Source: Symbiodinium natans (lineage: Eukaryota > Sar > Dinophyceae > Suessiales > Symbiodiniaceae). Taken from it: DNA of 15,000 nucleotides. Positions 1 through 7,397 of the stretch are shown one piece after another; the stretch's first letter is position 1, and each line of letters opens with the position of its first letter. The notes below the pieces were generated by a model, which was not told the origin of the DNA, did not search any database, and saw only the letters and a program-made list of their open reading frames with translations. The DNA lies in the NCBI GenBank assembly GCA_905221605.1, contig CAJNDS010002385.1, positions 1 through 15,000 on the forward strand, read 5' to 3'. The position numbers and the translations under genes were made by a program.

Positions 1-276
1 CTCACCCCCAACCCCAAATGTTAATAAAATGTCCAGAACGGAACGTTACAGCTCATGGAATAAAACCCCTCACCCCTCAAATCCTGCTTAGATGGCAGGC
101 AGACATCATTGCTAGCCCGTGCCAGGCGCGATCAAATGTGACCAAGGCAACCTCAAAAACAATGATCTAGAGAAGGGGGGCCGATGGAAAATGTCCGGCT
201 CCGCCGGCGGCCGCTTCATATGGATCATGCGACGCATGACCTGTCACTTAGGACCTCTGTTCAAGGGCTTGCTGCC
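1..276. other. 3' flank of the secreted-protein gene, no gene seen
   Basis: This stretch lies downstream of the minus-strand stop at 277-279. Short open frames on both strands have no domain or compositional support. It probably holds the 3' untranslated region and the start of the next spacer. No canonical poly(A) signal could be assigned with confidence, and dinoflagellates generally do not use a clear AATAAA. Confidence 0.4.
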
Positions 277-2635
277 TCACCAGTGGAAGGTGTCCTTGTA
301 GACATTCTCCCACCACCACATTACGCCAATGTCGACCTTCAGCGTCAAGCCACCTTTGCCACGAGCTTCCTGAAATTCTCTGAAGCACTTTTGTGGGGCC
401 GTTTCCTCGCGCTTCCAATAGCAGCCTTTGAAAAAGGCGACGGACTCCCAAGCATCCCGTTTCCATTTGGGATAACGCTTGTCTTTAATGGCCGGGAGGA
501 GCTTGGCGCAGGCTTCCTCATTCGGATACTTCTGGGCTTCGCAATGCGCATGCACAGCACCGGACAGTTCGTGTACAGGAACATGGGTGGATAGCTTTGC
601 ACGCGCGACGACCACGTTTAGGGAGAGCGCAAGCGGCACCATCTTGCCAATGAATGGGTAGTACTGGGTTGAAACGAGAGTCATGCATTTCACGCCCAGC
701 CATTCAGCGGCGTTCCCTAGTTGTCCGCCAAGGCACGCAATGAGGCTCAGGTGGAAATGGAAGCTTGCGAGGAACCCGGCTGCATCGTCACAATTGCCGT
801 GACCGCCAACCTTGAAGCCCAGCGTCGCCCTGAACTGAACAAACTCATCAGGGTTGAGCGCCGTGCAGAAGTGGCAGTCTCCACTGAGGCATGCCGGCTG
901 ATTCATGAAGCCCCTGCCGAACATTGCCCTGATTAACGAGACATCCATTTTTTTCTTGTCAGAGCAAACTCCGGCCACACACATCTTGCAGGCGAACGGC
1001 TTCTTGCAAACCGTCAAAGCGATCTTCTGGTGTTCGGCAAGAGCAACTTGGGAGAGGTTGTCGGCAGGCTCGGGTAGCTGCAAGGACTGGGCCATCATGT
1101 GCTGGGCAGCCTTCTGCATGTCAATCCGTAGCGACTGCGAGGCATTGGCCAACAGGGCAGCCATCTGCCGTGCGACCTGGTTCACAGCAGCTCCATGCTT
1201 GGCCTGGCACACCAGGGATGGCTCGTTGCGGTCACACAAGCAAGCCACGTAGTCTTTTACGACTGGGCTGTTCAAAGGCGAGTCGTCTGGGATTTGCTGC
1301 AGCCGCTGGGCATGGCTCAGGCACATGGACTTCTTGCTCTCCCCATGTATAGCTTCATGGTGCTTCTCGTCAAGCTTGCTGAGGTGAGCTCGCTGTTGCT
1401 CAGTCAGATCCGACCGGGCTGCCTCATGCAGCATCTTATGCACCGAGGTCTTCAGATGCACAGTGTGGCTGCCCAGGGCAACCTTCTCGGCCGCGGCCCG
1501 ACGTGCATTGTCCTGGTGGCGCAGGTGCGCCACAAAGTGATGCGCCAAGCCGTTTGCTTCATCGTGTAAAGCCATGGCAGCCTTGGCATGGAACTCCAGA
1601 TTGTGCGAGACTTGGTACAGTCTGGATGAGTAGGCTTCCATCAGGAAGGCGCTGCCAGCATGCAAATGATCAGCGGGCACCAGCTTGTCGACGAAGAAGG
1701 TCAAGTTCAGGGTGTCCTCGCCGCACTTGTTTTCCATGTAGCCCGCTGTGTCCTCGCCTTGGTTTGCCTGGAACTGGGTGAGGTGGCTCCCGGACGTCAC
1801 TGCCTTTTGCAACGTCTCGGACTCAGAGTCTGCCACCTCAGTGGCCTCTGCTTCATCCCCACACTCGATCCCCAAGGTTTCAATCGAATCGTGGTAGTGC
1901 TGGAGAGTGACCTCGTCAATCTTCAGACCGCTGAAGATGTGATCAGTCTCGGCGTTGAAGTCCGCCTCCACAACCTCCTCACGGCACATGATGGAACAAG
2001 TAAAAAAAAACAGTCCTAGGCTTCTGAACCCTTGAGACTAGTCTGAAGCTTCCCGTAATGAACCCACTCCAGTCCTCAGCAGCCTGGCGAGCAGCCATCT
2101 CAGCAGCAAGAACTTGTTGTGGATCACTGGGTTCACCCGCGGTTTGCAGCTGGATGTAGGCTTCCTTATCTGCAACCATGCGCAAGTTGCGTGCCTTCTC
2201 CGCATCGCCTGCAGCTTCAGCCTCATCGGCTCGCTGCCGGATAGCCGCCAGAAGCTTTGCCGTAAATTGCGCCTGTTGCAAGACTGCTGGGTCGATTGCA
2301 GGTTCTGCTTCAAGGTCGGTTGCAGCTTCTGCTGCAGGTTCGGTTGCATTTTCTGCTGCAGCTTCCGCCGCAGGATCTGCTGCGGCATGCTGACATTGTG
2401 CCAGGCAAGTCTGGTCCAATGTAGCTTCGTTGTGTGAGGCGCCCATTGGATGGTCCTGCTGCGGGCACTGGACATTCCAAGGAATGTCACAGTCCCACAA
2501 GGACACCAGCTTCGTGCACCAGTCGTCAGTGACAGGAAGGCTACAGCCGTTCACCACGTCGTCAATGGGCATCGTGTAGAACTTGTTGCCGTGGGCTCCC
2601 AGCAAGATCGACAGGATGACGAAGGAGAGCGCCAT
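277..2635 (-). CDS. Secreted cysteine-containing protein of unknown family, two exons
   Basis: I do not recognise the family. Exon 1 runs from ATG 2635 to about 2075 and exon 2 from about 1977 to the stop at 277, giving about 753 codons. Residues 1-16 (MALSFVILSILLGAHG) look like a signal peptide. Cysteines follow at about 31, 40, 49, 57, 77 and 81, then an Ala/Glu-rich linker at about 84-117 and a helical, charged stretch to about 187. Exon 2 is long and His/Cys-rich in places, with the cluster CKKPFACKMCVAGVC and the motif GDCHFC. The two frames differ, so something must join them. I prefer a 97-nt GA-AG intron (2074-1978): donor GAG|GACTGG, acceptor GTGAG|GAG after a run of nine T, phase 0. 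A GC donor at 2083 (CAG|GCTGC) is the main rival. A one-base error in the T run would also merge the frames, and two separate genes cannot be excluded. Probable role: exported or surface protein; function unknown. Confidence 0.6.
1978..2074 (-). other. Probable GA-AG intron of the secreted-protein gene
   Basis: The upstream open frame (from 2635) runs into a stop at 1979-1981, while the downstream frame is open only from 2037. A 97-nt intron from AG|GACTGG to GTGAG|GAG joins them in phase 0 and carries a strong pyrimidine tract (nine T, then TTGTTCC) just before the acceptor. Alternatives are a GC donor nine bases earlier, GT donors at GTTCAG or GTCTCA, or a single-base indel in the T run. 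Confidence 0.45.
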
Positions 2636-2640
2636 GATTG

Positions 2641-2670
2641 CTTCGTTAAAATTAAAACGAGGATGAAAGG
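2641..2670 (-). promoter_or_regulatory. Candidate spliced-leader trans-splice acceptor
   Basis: Reading the minus strand, a T/C-rich tract (cctttcatcctcgtttt, then aatttt) ends in AACGAAG five bases before the ATG at 2635. Dinoflagellate mRNAs receive a 22-nt spliced leader at an AG acceptor close to the start codon, so this AG (2642-2641) is the natural candidate and supports the chosen start. No genomic copy of the leader itself was seen. Confidence 0.35.
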
Positions 2671-3087
2671 ACGGCTCACCCTTTGAGCATTAGCTTCGCT
2701 GCAACAACACCATCTCACTCAAGGCTCTCATGTGGACCATGGGCATGCGCACGTGATGAAATGTCAGGAAGGCACAGCATCAAAGCACGACGTCCATGGG
2801 CGGAACTCCAAAAGACTTGCCCTGCTGCGTCTCTTGTGGATGCGAAGGGTCGACTACAAGATGCCGATGCCCATTTAGGTTGCAGGATGTTAGTTACAGG
2901 CTCCGCTGTCGGCCGCTGCCCGTTCCAAGCACTTCTCAACCCCAAGGTGCAGTCCTGTCGTCGACGCATCCAGCCATCATCTGCGACAATCGGGGCGAGC
3001 CGTCCACCTGGAGGTATGCATAGATCATAGATCACAGAAGTGTCTATCCGGAGAATTGCCGCCCACGCACGTCGGCAATACCATGTA

Positions 3088-3291
3088 GTTTTTAAGTTGT
3101 TTGCTGTTGCTTTTTTTGGTTTATTAGTTTTTGAGCTTGATTGTTTATTTTGTTTAATCATTTTCTTTGTTGTTTATGGTGTGCTCTTTTTATCAATTTG
3201 GTTTTTCTTTTTGTTAATTCATTTGCGTTGATCTTTAGTGTTTTAGTATAATTCTTATGTCTTGACTTTGGATTTTAATTCTTCTTTGTAT
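3088..3291. other. T-rich low-complexity island
   Basis: About 200 bases of the plus strand are strongly T-rich with few C and A, in a window that is otherwise GC-balanced to GC-rich. Read on the minus strand it is A-rich. It encodes nothing convincing. It may be a degraded poly(A)-like tail of a retroposed sequence or simple compositional drift. Confidence 0.6.
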
Positions 3292-3360
3292 GGCATGCCT
3301 GCACTTCTGCTAGCGTGAGCTCTCAACCCTGATAGAACGTCGACCGGCTACTACAGCATA

Positions 3361-3420
3361 GTGGTGCACCAGGAAGGAACATTCAATGGCACATTGTGCC
3401 ACTGCTTCCTGGTCTACCAC
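3361..3420. repeat. 60-nt two-part hairpin
   Basis: Outer arms 3361-3376 (gtggtgcaccaggaag) and 3405-3420 (cttcctggtctaccac) pair at 14 of 16 positions. Inside them, caatggcac (3384-3392) pairs with gtgccactg (3396-3404) at 8 of 9 positions around a 3-nt loop. A 7-nt bulge (3377-3383) sits on one side only. No flanking target duplication was recognised. Confidence 0.7.
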
Positions 3421-3624
3421 AACTTAGCTGGGCTCAGCCGAGGTCTTTTGCTGCAATCTTCCTCTGAGCTCGGGCGGCTACAATCCAGGCAGGCACTCCA
3501 TGCCTATCCACTAAGCAAACCATCCCAGCTCCCGCCAGGGAGCAATCGGGGAGAACAGCGCCACAGATCCAGCTTCAGAAAGACATCAATTCAACTTGTG
3601 CAGTAAGGACTGCCACGGCTCGTT

Positions 3625-3667
3625 GGCCGCTTCTGTACACTGGTGCGCGCCGGCCGTTTCTGTACAC
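3625..3667 (+). repeat. Short direct repeat, 16 bp twice
   Basis: ggccgcttctgtacac (3625-3640) recurs as ggccgtttctgtacac (3652-3667), 15 of 16 identical, 27 bp apart. Function unknown. Confidence 0.6.
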
Positions 3668-4028
3668 AAGAAGAACGACTACGGCGCGACTGGGGAGCTT
3701 CAAGCAATGCTAATAACTTGCTCACCCCCCTGCTGAGGACAGAGCCGCCATCACCACAACAGGCATGCTACGAAGCCAGTATGCCAGCTATGCCAGAGCA
3801 TAGAAGAGAAGCGTATACAGTACAACAAAGACATGTAGTGAATAGTGTGGTGTAAAGTGAGAAAAAACACAAATACCGTGTACAGTTTGCCCTGTCAACA
3901 GCCAGATGACGGAGTGGCACAGGTGCACCACTCCCCGATTTGGGCTGGGCTCGTCCTAGCAGAGAGGGTGGTCCCAAGCACGCGGAACATGGAGTGTCAT
4001 TGTGGCAACTCCGGTTCACAGAGTGGGG

Positions 4029-5822
4029 TCAGACGCAATCGGCCCCCTTGGGCTCCGAATCTTTGGACTCCGAGCTGACCTCATCCTCGTGGAGCTGGTG
4101 CCCCTCCGCAGGCATGTTGCTAAAGAGAGCCGTGCGCACATGGCTGTGCTGTCTAGACAAACATCTCTCTGCCATCTCCTCTGCCTCCTGCTCCGCCGTG
4201 TCCTCCTTCTCCACGAAAATGCCCGGGATGCGTGTGCAGCCCAGTCGCCGCAGCAGCAGCAGTACTCCGAACAGAGCAGCTAGGGTGGCATAGCCCATCA
4301 TGTAGCCACCAGCTGACGTGCCGAAATTTTGGCCAGGGGCTCCGGCGAAGGTTTTGAAGGTCAGGTCAGCTGTCTCCTCATGCATTAGCCCCAGGCCTGA
4401 GATGCACATGGCCACCAGTGCCCAAATCGCGGCTTTCAGGAAGTTCCGGTCAATGAGGAAGACGCCCATGGCCACCCAGGCGATGCAAACAAGAAGGGAA
4501 CCATGTGCCAAGGCCGCAAGTCCAGCCGGAGGCTTGGGCTCATGGGGCCAGATGGACAGGATCCAGTCCGCCGCAGCTGGGAAGAGACCAATGATTGCAG
4601 CTGGAAGATGCCGAGGTTTGATGATGTCAAAGGCGTCCTGGCAAATGGCCAGGCCGACAAAAAGGATGATGGGCGCAATACCCCAGGGCGGGATGAACGC
4701 ATTGATGGCCGCGAAGAGGCCCGTGGCAGCGAGGACGCAGAACGCGATGCAGTTCAGGAAGGAGTAGTAGATCACGCCTCCTTGGGCCTTAAACTGCGGC
4801 TGTCCACAGTACACGCACGTCCCAAAGGGAGAGCCGAACAATCCTGCGACGATGGTTGTCAGGCCATCCACTACGAGGCATTCACGGATGGGGTACATGT
4901 CTCCCACCGAGTGCGCTGCATACACGCTCACCAGCGTATTCACGGCCCCGACAAAAGCCACAGGAAGGATCACGGCCATGTTCTCCAAGAGCACCTGGGG
5001 AATGGCTGAGAAGGATGCACCATCCAGGAAAGCCGGCATGTAGAAACCAAAGTTGTCGAAGGCTTCCAGAACTGCCTGGCCGGTTCCGCCGACTGGATGC
5101 GCAGAGCCCTCCGGCCAGCCCTCGCACGAAAGCCAGCCGGTCAGACAGCCCACCAGCATCACGATGATGGCGGAGGGAAGCGGTGACGTCTTTACATCGC
5201 CGAAGAAGAGAACCAGTGCCACGCCCAGCGGAAGGAGTCCCAAGTGGCCTGCTTTGAAGACCTCGATGATCTGCGCCAAGCCAAGCCAAGTAAAGCCCAG
5301 GCCGGCAAGGGCCATCATCAGGGATGCCTGGGGAGCCACTCGAACGATCAGGGGCCCGGCGAAGCCACACAGCGTTGCGATGGCGCCGCTGACCAGGTTG
5401 GCGACGCAGCCGACTCGCCAGGCATGCATGATGCCCTCCTCCCAACCCAGCCCCTCATTGGCTGCCGTTTGCGCTGCCTTCGACACGATGCTAAACACGA
5501 AAGCAAAAGCTGCAGGTGTGTTAATGCCATACGGCAAAGTGCACACGTTGGTGTGCTTCTCTTTTCGCATCAGTCGGACCGCCATCCAGGCATAGTAGAA
5601 GTTGCCAAAGATCATCGTGATGCACATGCCGGGAACGACTCTGCCATAGAGTACCTGCGTGATGAAGTTGTCCATGGCAGGCGTGTCTGCGGTGTCCTTG
5701 TACGGTGCAGAAAGGACCTTCTGCATTGCTCCAATGAGGCCCACCATGGTCCCTGAGATCTGACATAGCAGGTTCAGTCCACAGTTGATCTCACCCAGCT
5801 TGAAGGGCAGGAGCCGGTACAT
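4029..5822 (-). CDS. NCS2-type nucleobase permease (AzgA-like)
   Basis: A single-exon membrane protein of 597 residues, starting at ATG 5822 (MYRLLPFKLGE). The open frame reaches only a few codons further, to a TAG; an in-frame GTG at 5831 is a poor start. Family hallmarks are present: TLPYGINTPAAFAF at about 95-108, the FFGDVKTSPLPSAI segment at about 207-220, and the half-site region VNTLVSVYAAHSVGDMYPIRE...VDG at about 294-320, followed by FGSPFGTCVYCGQPQFKAQG at about 329-348. There are about 12-14 hydrophobic spans and an acidic cytosolic C-tail (about 538-597). NCS2/AzgA proteins carry purines or related bases with protons; substrate cannot be read from sequence alone. The lack of introns contrasts with the two genes upstream. 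It lies in the same orientation as its neighbours, without overlap. Confidence 0.85.
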   Translation of the reverse strand: MYRLLPFKLGEINCGLNLLCQISGTMVGLIGAMQKVLSAPYKDTADTPAMDNFITQVLYGRVVPGMCITMIFGNFYYAWMAVRLMRKEKHTNVCTLPYGINTPAAFAFVFSIVSKAAQTAANEGLGWEEGIMHAWRVGCVANLVSGAIATLCGFAGPLIVRVAPQASLMMALAGLGFTWLGLAQIIEVFKAGHLGLLPLGVALVLFFGDVKTSPLPSAIIVMLVGCLTGWLSCEGWPEGSAHPVGGTGQAVLEAFDNFGFYMPAFLDGASFSAIPQVLLENMAVILPVAFVGAVNTLVSVYAAHSVGDMYPIRECLVVDGLTTIVAGLFGSPFGTCVYCGQPQFKAQGGVIYYSFLNCIAFCVLAATGLFAAINAFIPPWGIAPIILFVGLAICQDAFDIIKPRHLPAAIIGLFPAAADWILSIWPHEPKPPAGLAALAHGSLLVCIAWVAMGVFLIDRNFLKAAIWALVAMCISGLGLMHEETADLTFKTFAGAPGQNFGTSAGGYMMGYATLAALFGVLLLLRRLGCTRIPGIFVEKEDTAEQEAEEMAERCLSRQHSHVRTALFSNMPAEGHQLHEDEVSSESKDSEPKGADCV

Positions 5823-5937
5823 GCTGGCCACTTCTTGCTACAGTTTCTAGCTCCCAAATCTTCAGCTCTGAGCCCAAGACACTTGCGACTCTGGCCGTCA
5901 GCATCTGCATAGTAGCAACCCCAAACACCGTCCCCGG

Positions 5938-5949
5938 AACCCTAGGGTT
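5938..5949. repeat. Palindrome aaccctagggtt
   Basis: A perfect 12-bp palindrome made of a C-rich and a G-rich telomere-like half unit, followed 8 bp later by ccctaaaccctacaag. It is the smallest example in the window of the two repeat polarities meeting. Confidence 0.7.
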
Positions 5950-6260
5950 GAGCAGCCCTAAACCCTACAAGACCCTTTCGGGCATGGCCAATCCAGCAGG
6001 TTCAGCTCCACATCAGCCGCAGACCCCTCAAATAGAACCCTGAACCCTAAAGCCACGAAATACAACAGCGGACTGGCACCTCGTCAGCGTAGTCCCCGGG
6101 ATAGCCTTCGCAGCCACCCTCCAGACCTACACAGGTTTGGTCCCAACTAAGCGGTAGATATCAGAGAAGGAGATTCGAAATGCAGACCGTGATTGGGCAG
6201 GTTTAGCAGGAACCCTTGATGCAGAAGGGGGGTCTTCTGATTGCAAACGTATGGAACTCG

Positions 6261-6388
6261 CCCTTAAACCCTACAAACCCTCAGCCCTAAGGTCCTAATC
6301 CCTAAACCCCAAAACCCCAATCCCTAAACCCTAAACCCTAAACCCTAAACCCTAAACCCTAAACCCAAAACCCAAAACCATAACCAAA
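6261..6388 (+). repeat. Interstitial telomere-like array, C-rich strand
   Basis: Degenerate CCCTAAA-type units surround six perfect tandem copies of ccctaaa at 6322-6363. Arabidopsis-type TTTAGGG telomeres are established for dinoflagellates. The array is too short and too internal to be a chromosome end. Confidence 0.85.
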
Positions 6389-6486
6389 AAGCCCGAAACC
6401 CCATGATGCAGGAGCTGCAGTCGCCTCTTGGCAGGGCCAAACCTGGGTTGCAGCCACCGTTTCGAGCTCATCCAGTGCTTGGGGCT

Positions 6487-6622
6487 TAGAGGGTTTTATA
6501 GGGTTTTTTGGGGTTTGTAGGTTTTTTTGGGTTTATGGGGGTTTATAGGGGTTTATAGGGTTTGTTGGGGTTCATAGGGCTTTAGGGTTTATAGGGCTCA
6601 TAGGTTCTTTGGGGTTTACAGG
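6487..6622 (-). repeat. Degenerate telomere-like array, G-rich strand
   Basis: Many gggttt(a/t) units with variants such as gggtttatagg, ggggtttgtagg and ggggttcatagg. Polarity is opposite to the array at 6261-6388, from which it is separated by about 100 bp of unrelated sequence. Confidence 0.8.
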
Positions 6623-6733
6623 AATCTTACCTGCAGGTAAACAGTTCTTGCCAGAGCCTGCCCTTGACAAGCAAGAAGTCAGTGCGCCGAGCAGCTGAGA
6701 TGTACCAGATTACCGGAGAGGGCATTGCGTGGA

Positions 6734-6845
6734 GGTATAGGGTTTACAGGGTTTAGAGTGTTTATGGGGTTTGTAGGCTTTATGGCAAAGTTTATGGGGC
6801 TCATGGGGTTTATAGGGTTCATAGGGTTTATAGGGCTCAGGGTTT
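6734..6845 (-). repeat. Second degenerate G-rich telomere-like array
   Basis: Units of the type gggtttacagg, ggggtttgtagg, ggggtttatagg and gggttcatagg continue the same polarity as 6487-6622, after an intervening 110-bp segment. Confidence 0.8.
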
Positions 6846-7397
6846 CAAAGGAGCGGGGGGGTCGGTTTCTCGAGGTTTTCTGTGGTGCGCGGATACTGCT
6901 TCTTTGCGGGGTCATGAGTGAGTCGAGGCAGACTGTTCTCATACTGCGCAAAAAGCCAATCCATCCTGCAACCACGTGCCAGTACACCAAGATTGGGGCT
7001 TCATTGAACCCCGCGACTAGGATTCAATGGTGCAATCTTCTTAGCCCCACCACGCAGGCTCCTCTCGCTATCACCGAGAAGAAAGTTCGGCTTACTTCAG
7101 TTTGATCCCAGCAACAGCATGCCCCTTGTACCCTTTCTGCTTTTTGTCAGCGCAGGCATGTAGAAAGTCTCAGGCATAAGCTACCACCCCCCCTGCTTGG
7201 CCTGTTAAAAGAACTGTTTCCAGTTGTTGGTTTGCCGGGCGCAACCATCCCGGGCGTGTTTTTGCCGCTGTGATTTGAAACCGCACGAGGAATTCAAAGG
7301 AATTGTTTGCCCTGATTCTGTACATGCCCTCTGGCGCCACAACACTCACTTCAAGCCTGAGGGGGTGGGGGGGGAAGGTTTTGAGATGACCGGAGGG

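Larger units (their letters stand above)
2671..4028. other. Intergenic spacer, no convincing gene
   Basis: Short open frames on both strands (up to about 148 codons) show no domain, no consistent codon bias and no exon continuity. The stretch should contain the 3' end of the permease transcript (right side) and the upstream region of the secreted-protein gene (left side). It also holds a T-rich island, a 60-nt hairpin and a short direct repeat, listed separately. Confidence 0.5.
5823..7397. other. Gene-free block rich in telomere-like repeats
   Basis: No coding region is supported. The one tempting frame on the minus strand (6679-6990) is a translation of degenerate GGGTTTATA repeats, giving NPINPMNP-type low complexity. 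Three telomere-like arrays and a small palindrome are listed separately. The right end should contain the 3' untranslated region of the TIR-like gene. Confidence 0.6.

Noticed and set aside
4436-5756. Several long frames overlapping the permease on both strands
   Set aside because: They are antisense or shifted shadows of a GC-rich membrane-protein gene.
5831-5831. GTG at 5831 as the permease start
   Set aside because: An ATG follows three codons later and eukaryotic initiation at GTG is unlikely.
6261-6388. A real chromosome end
   Set aside because: Only six perfect units, flanked by ordinary sequence and genes on both sides.
6679-6990. Minus-strand frame coding NPINPMNPINPMSPIN-type sequence
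   Set aside because: It is a translation of degenerate GGGTTTATA telomere-like repeats, not a protein repeat.
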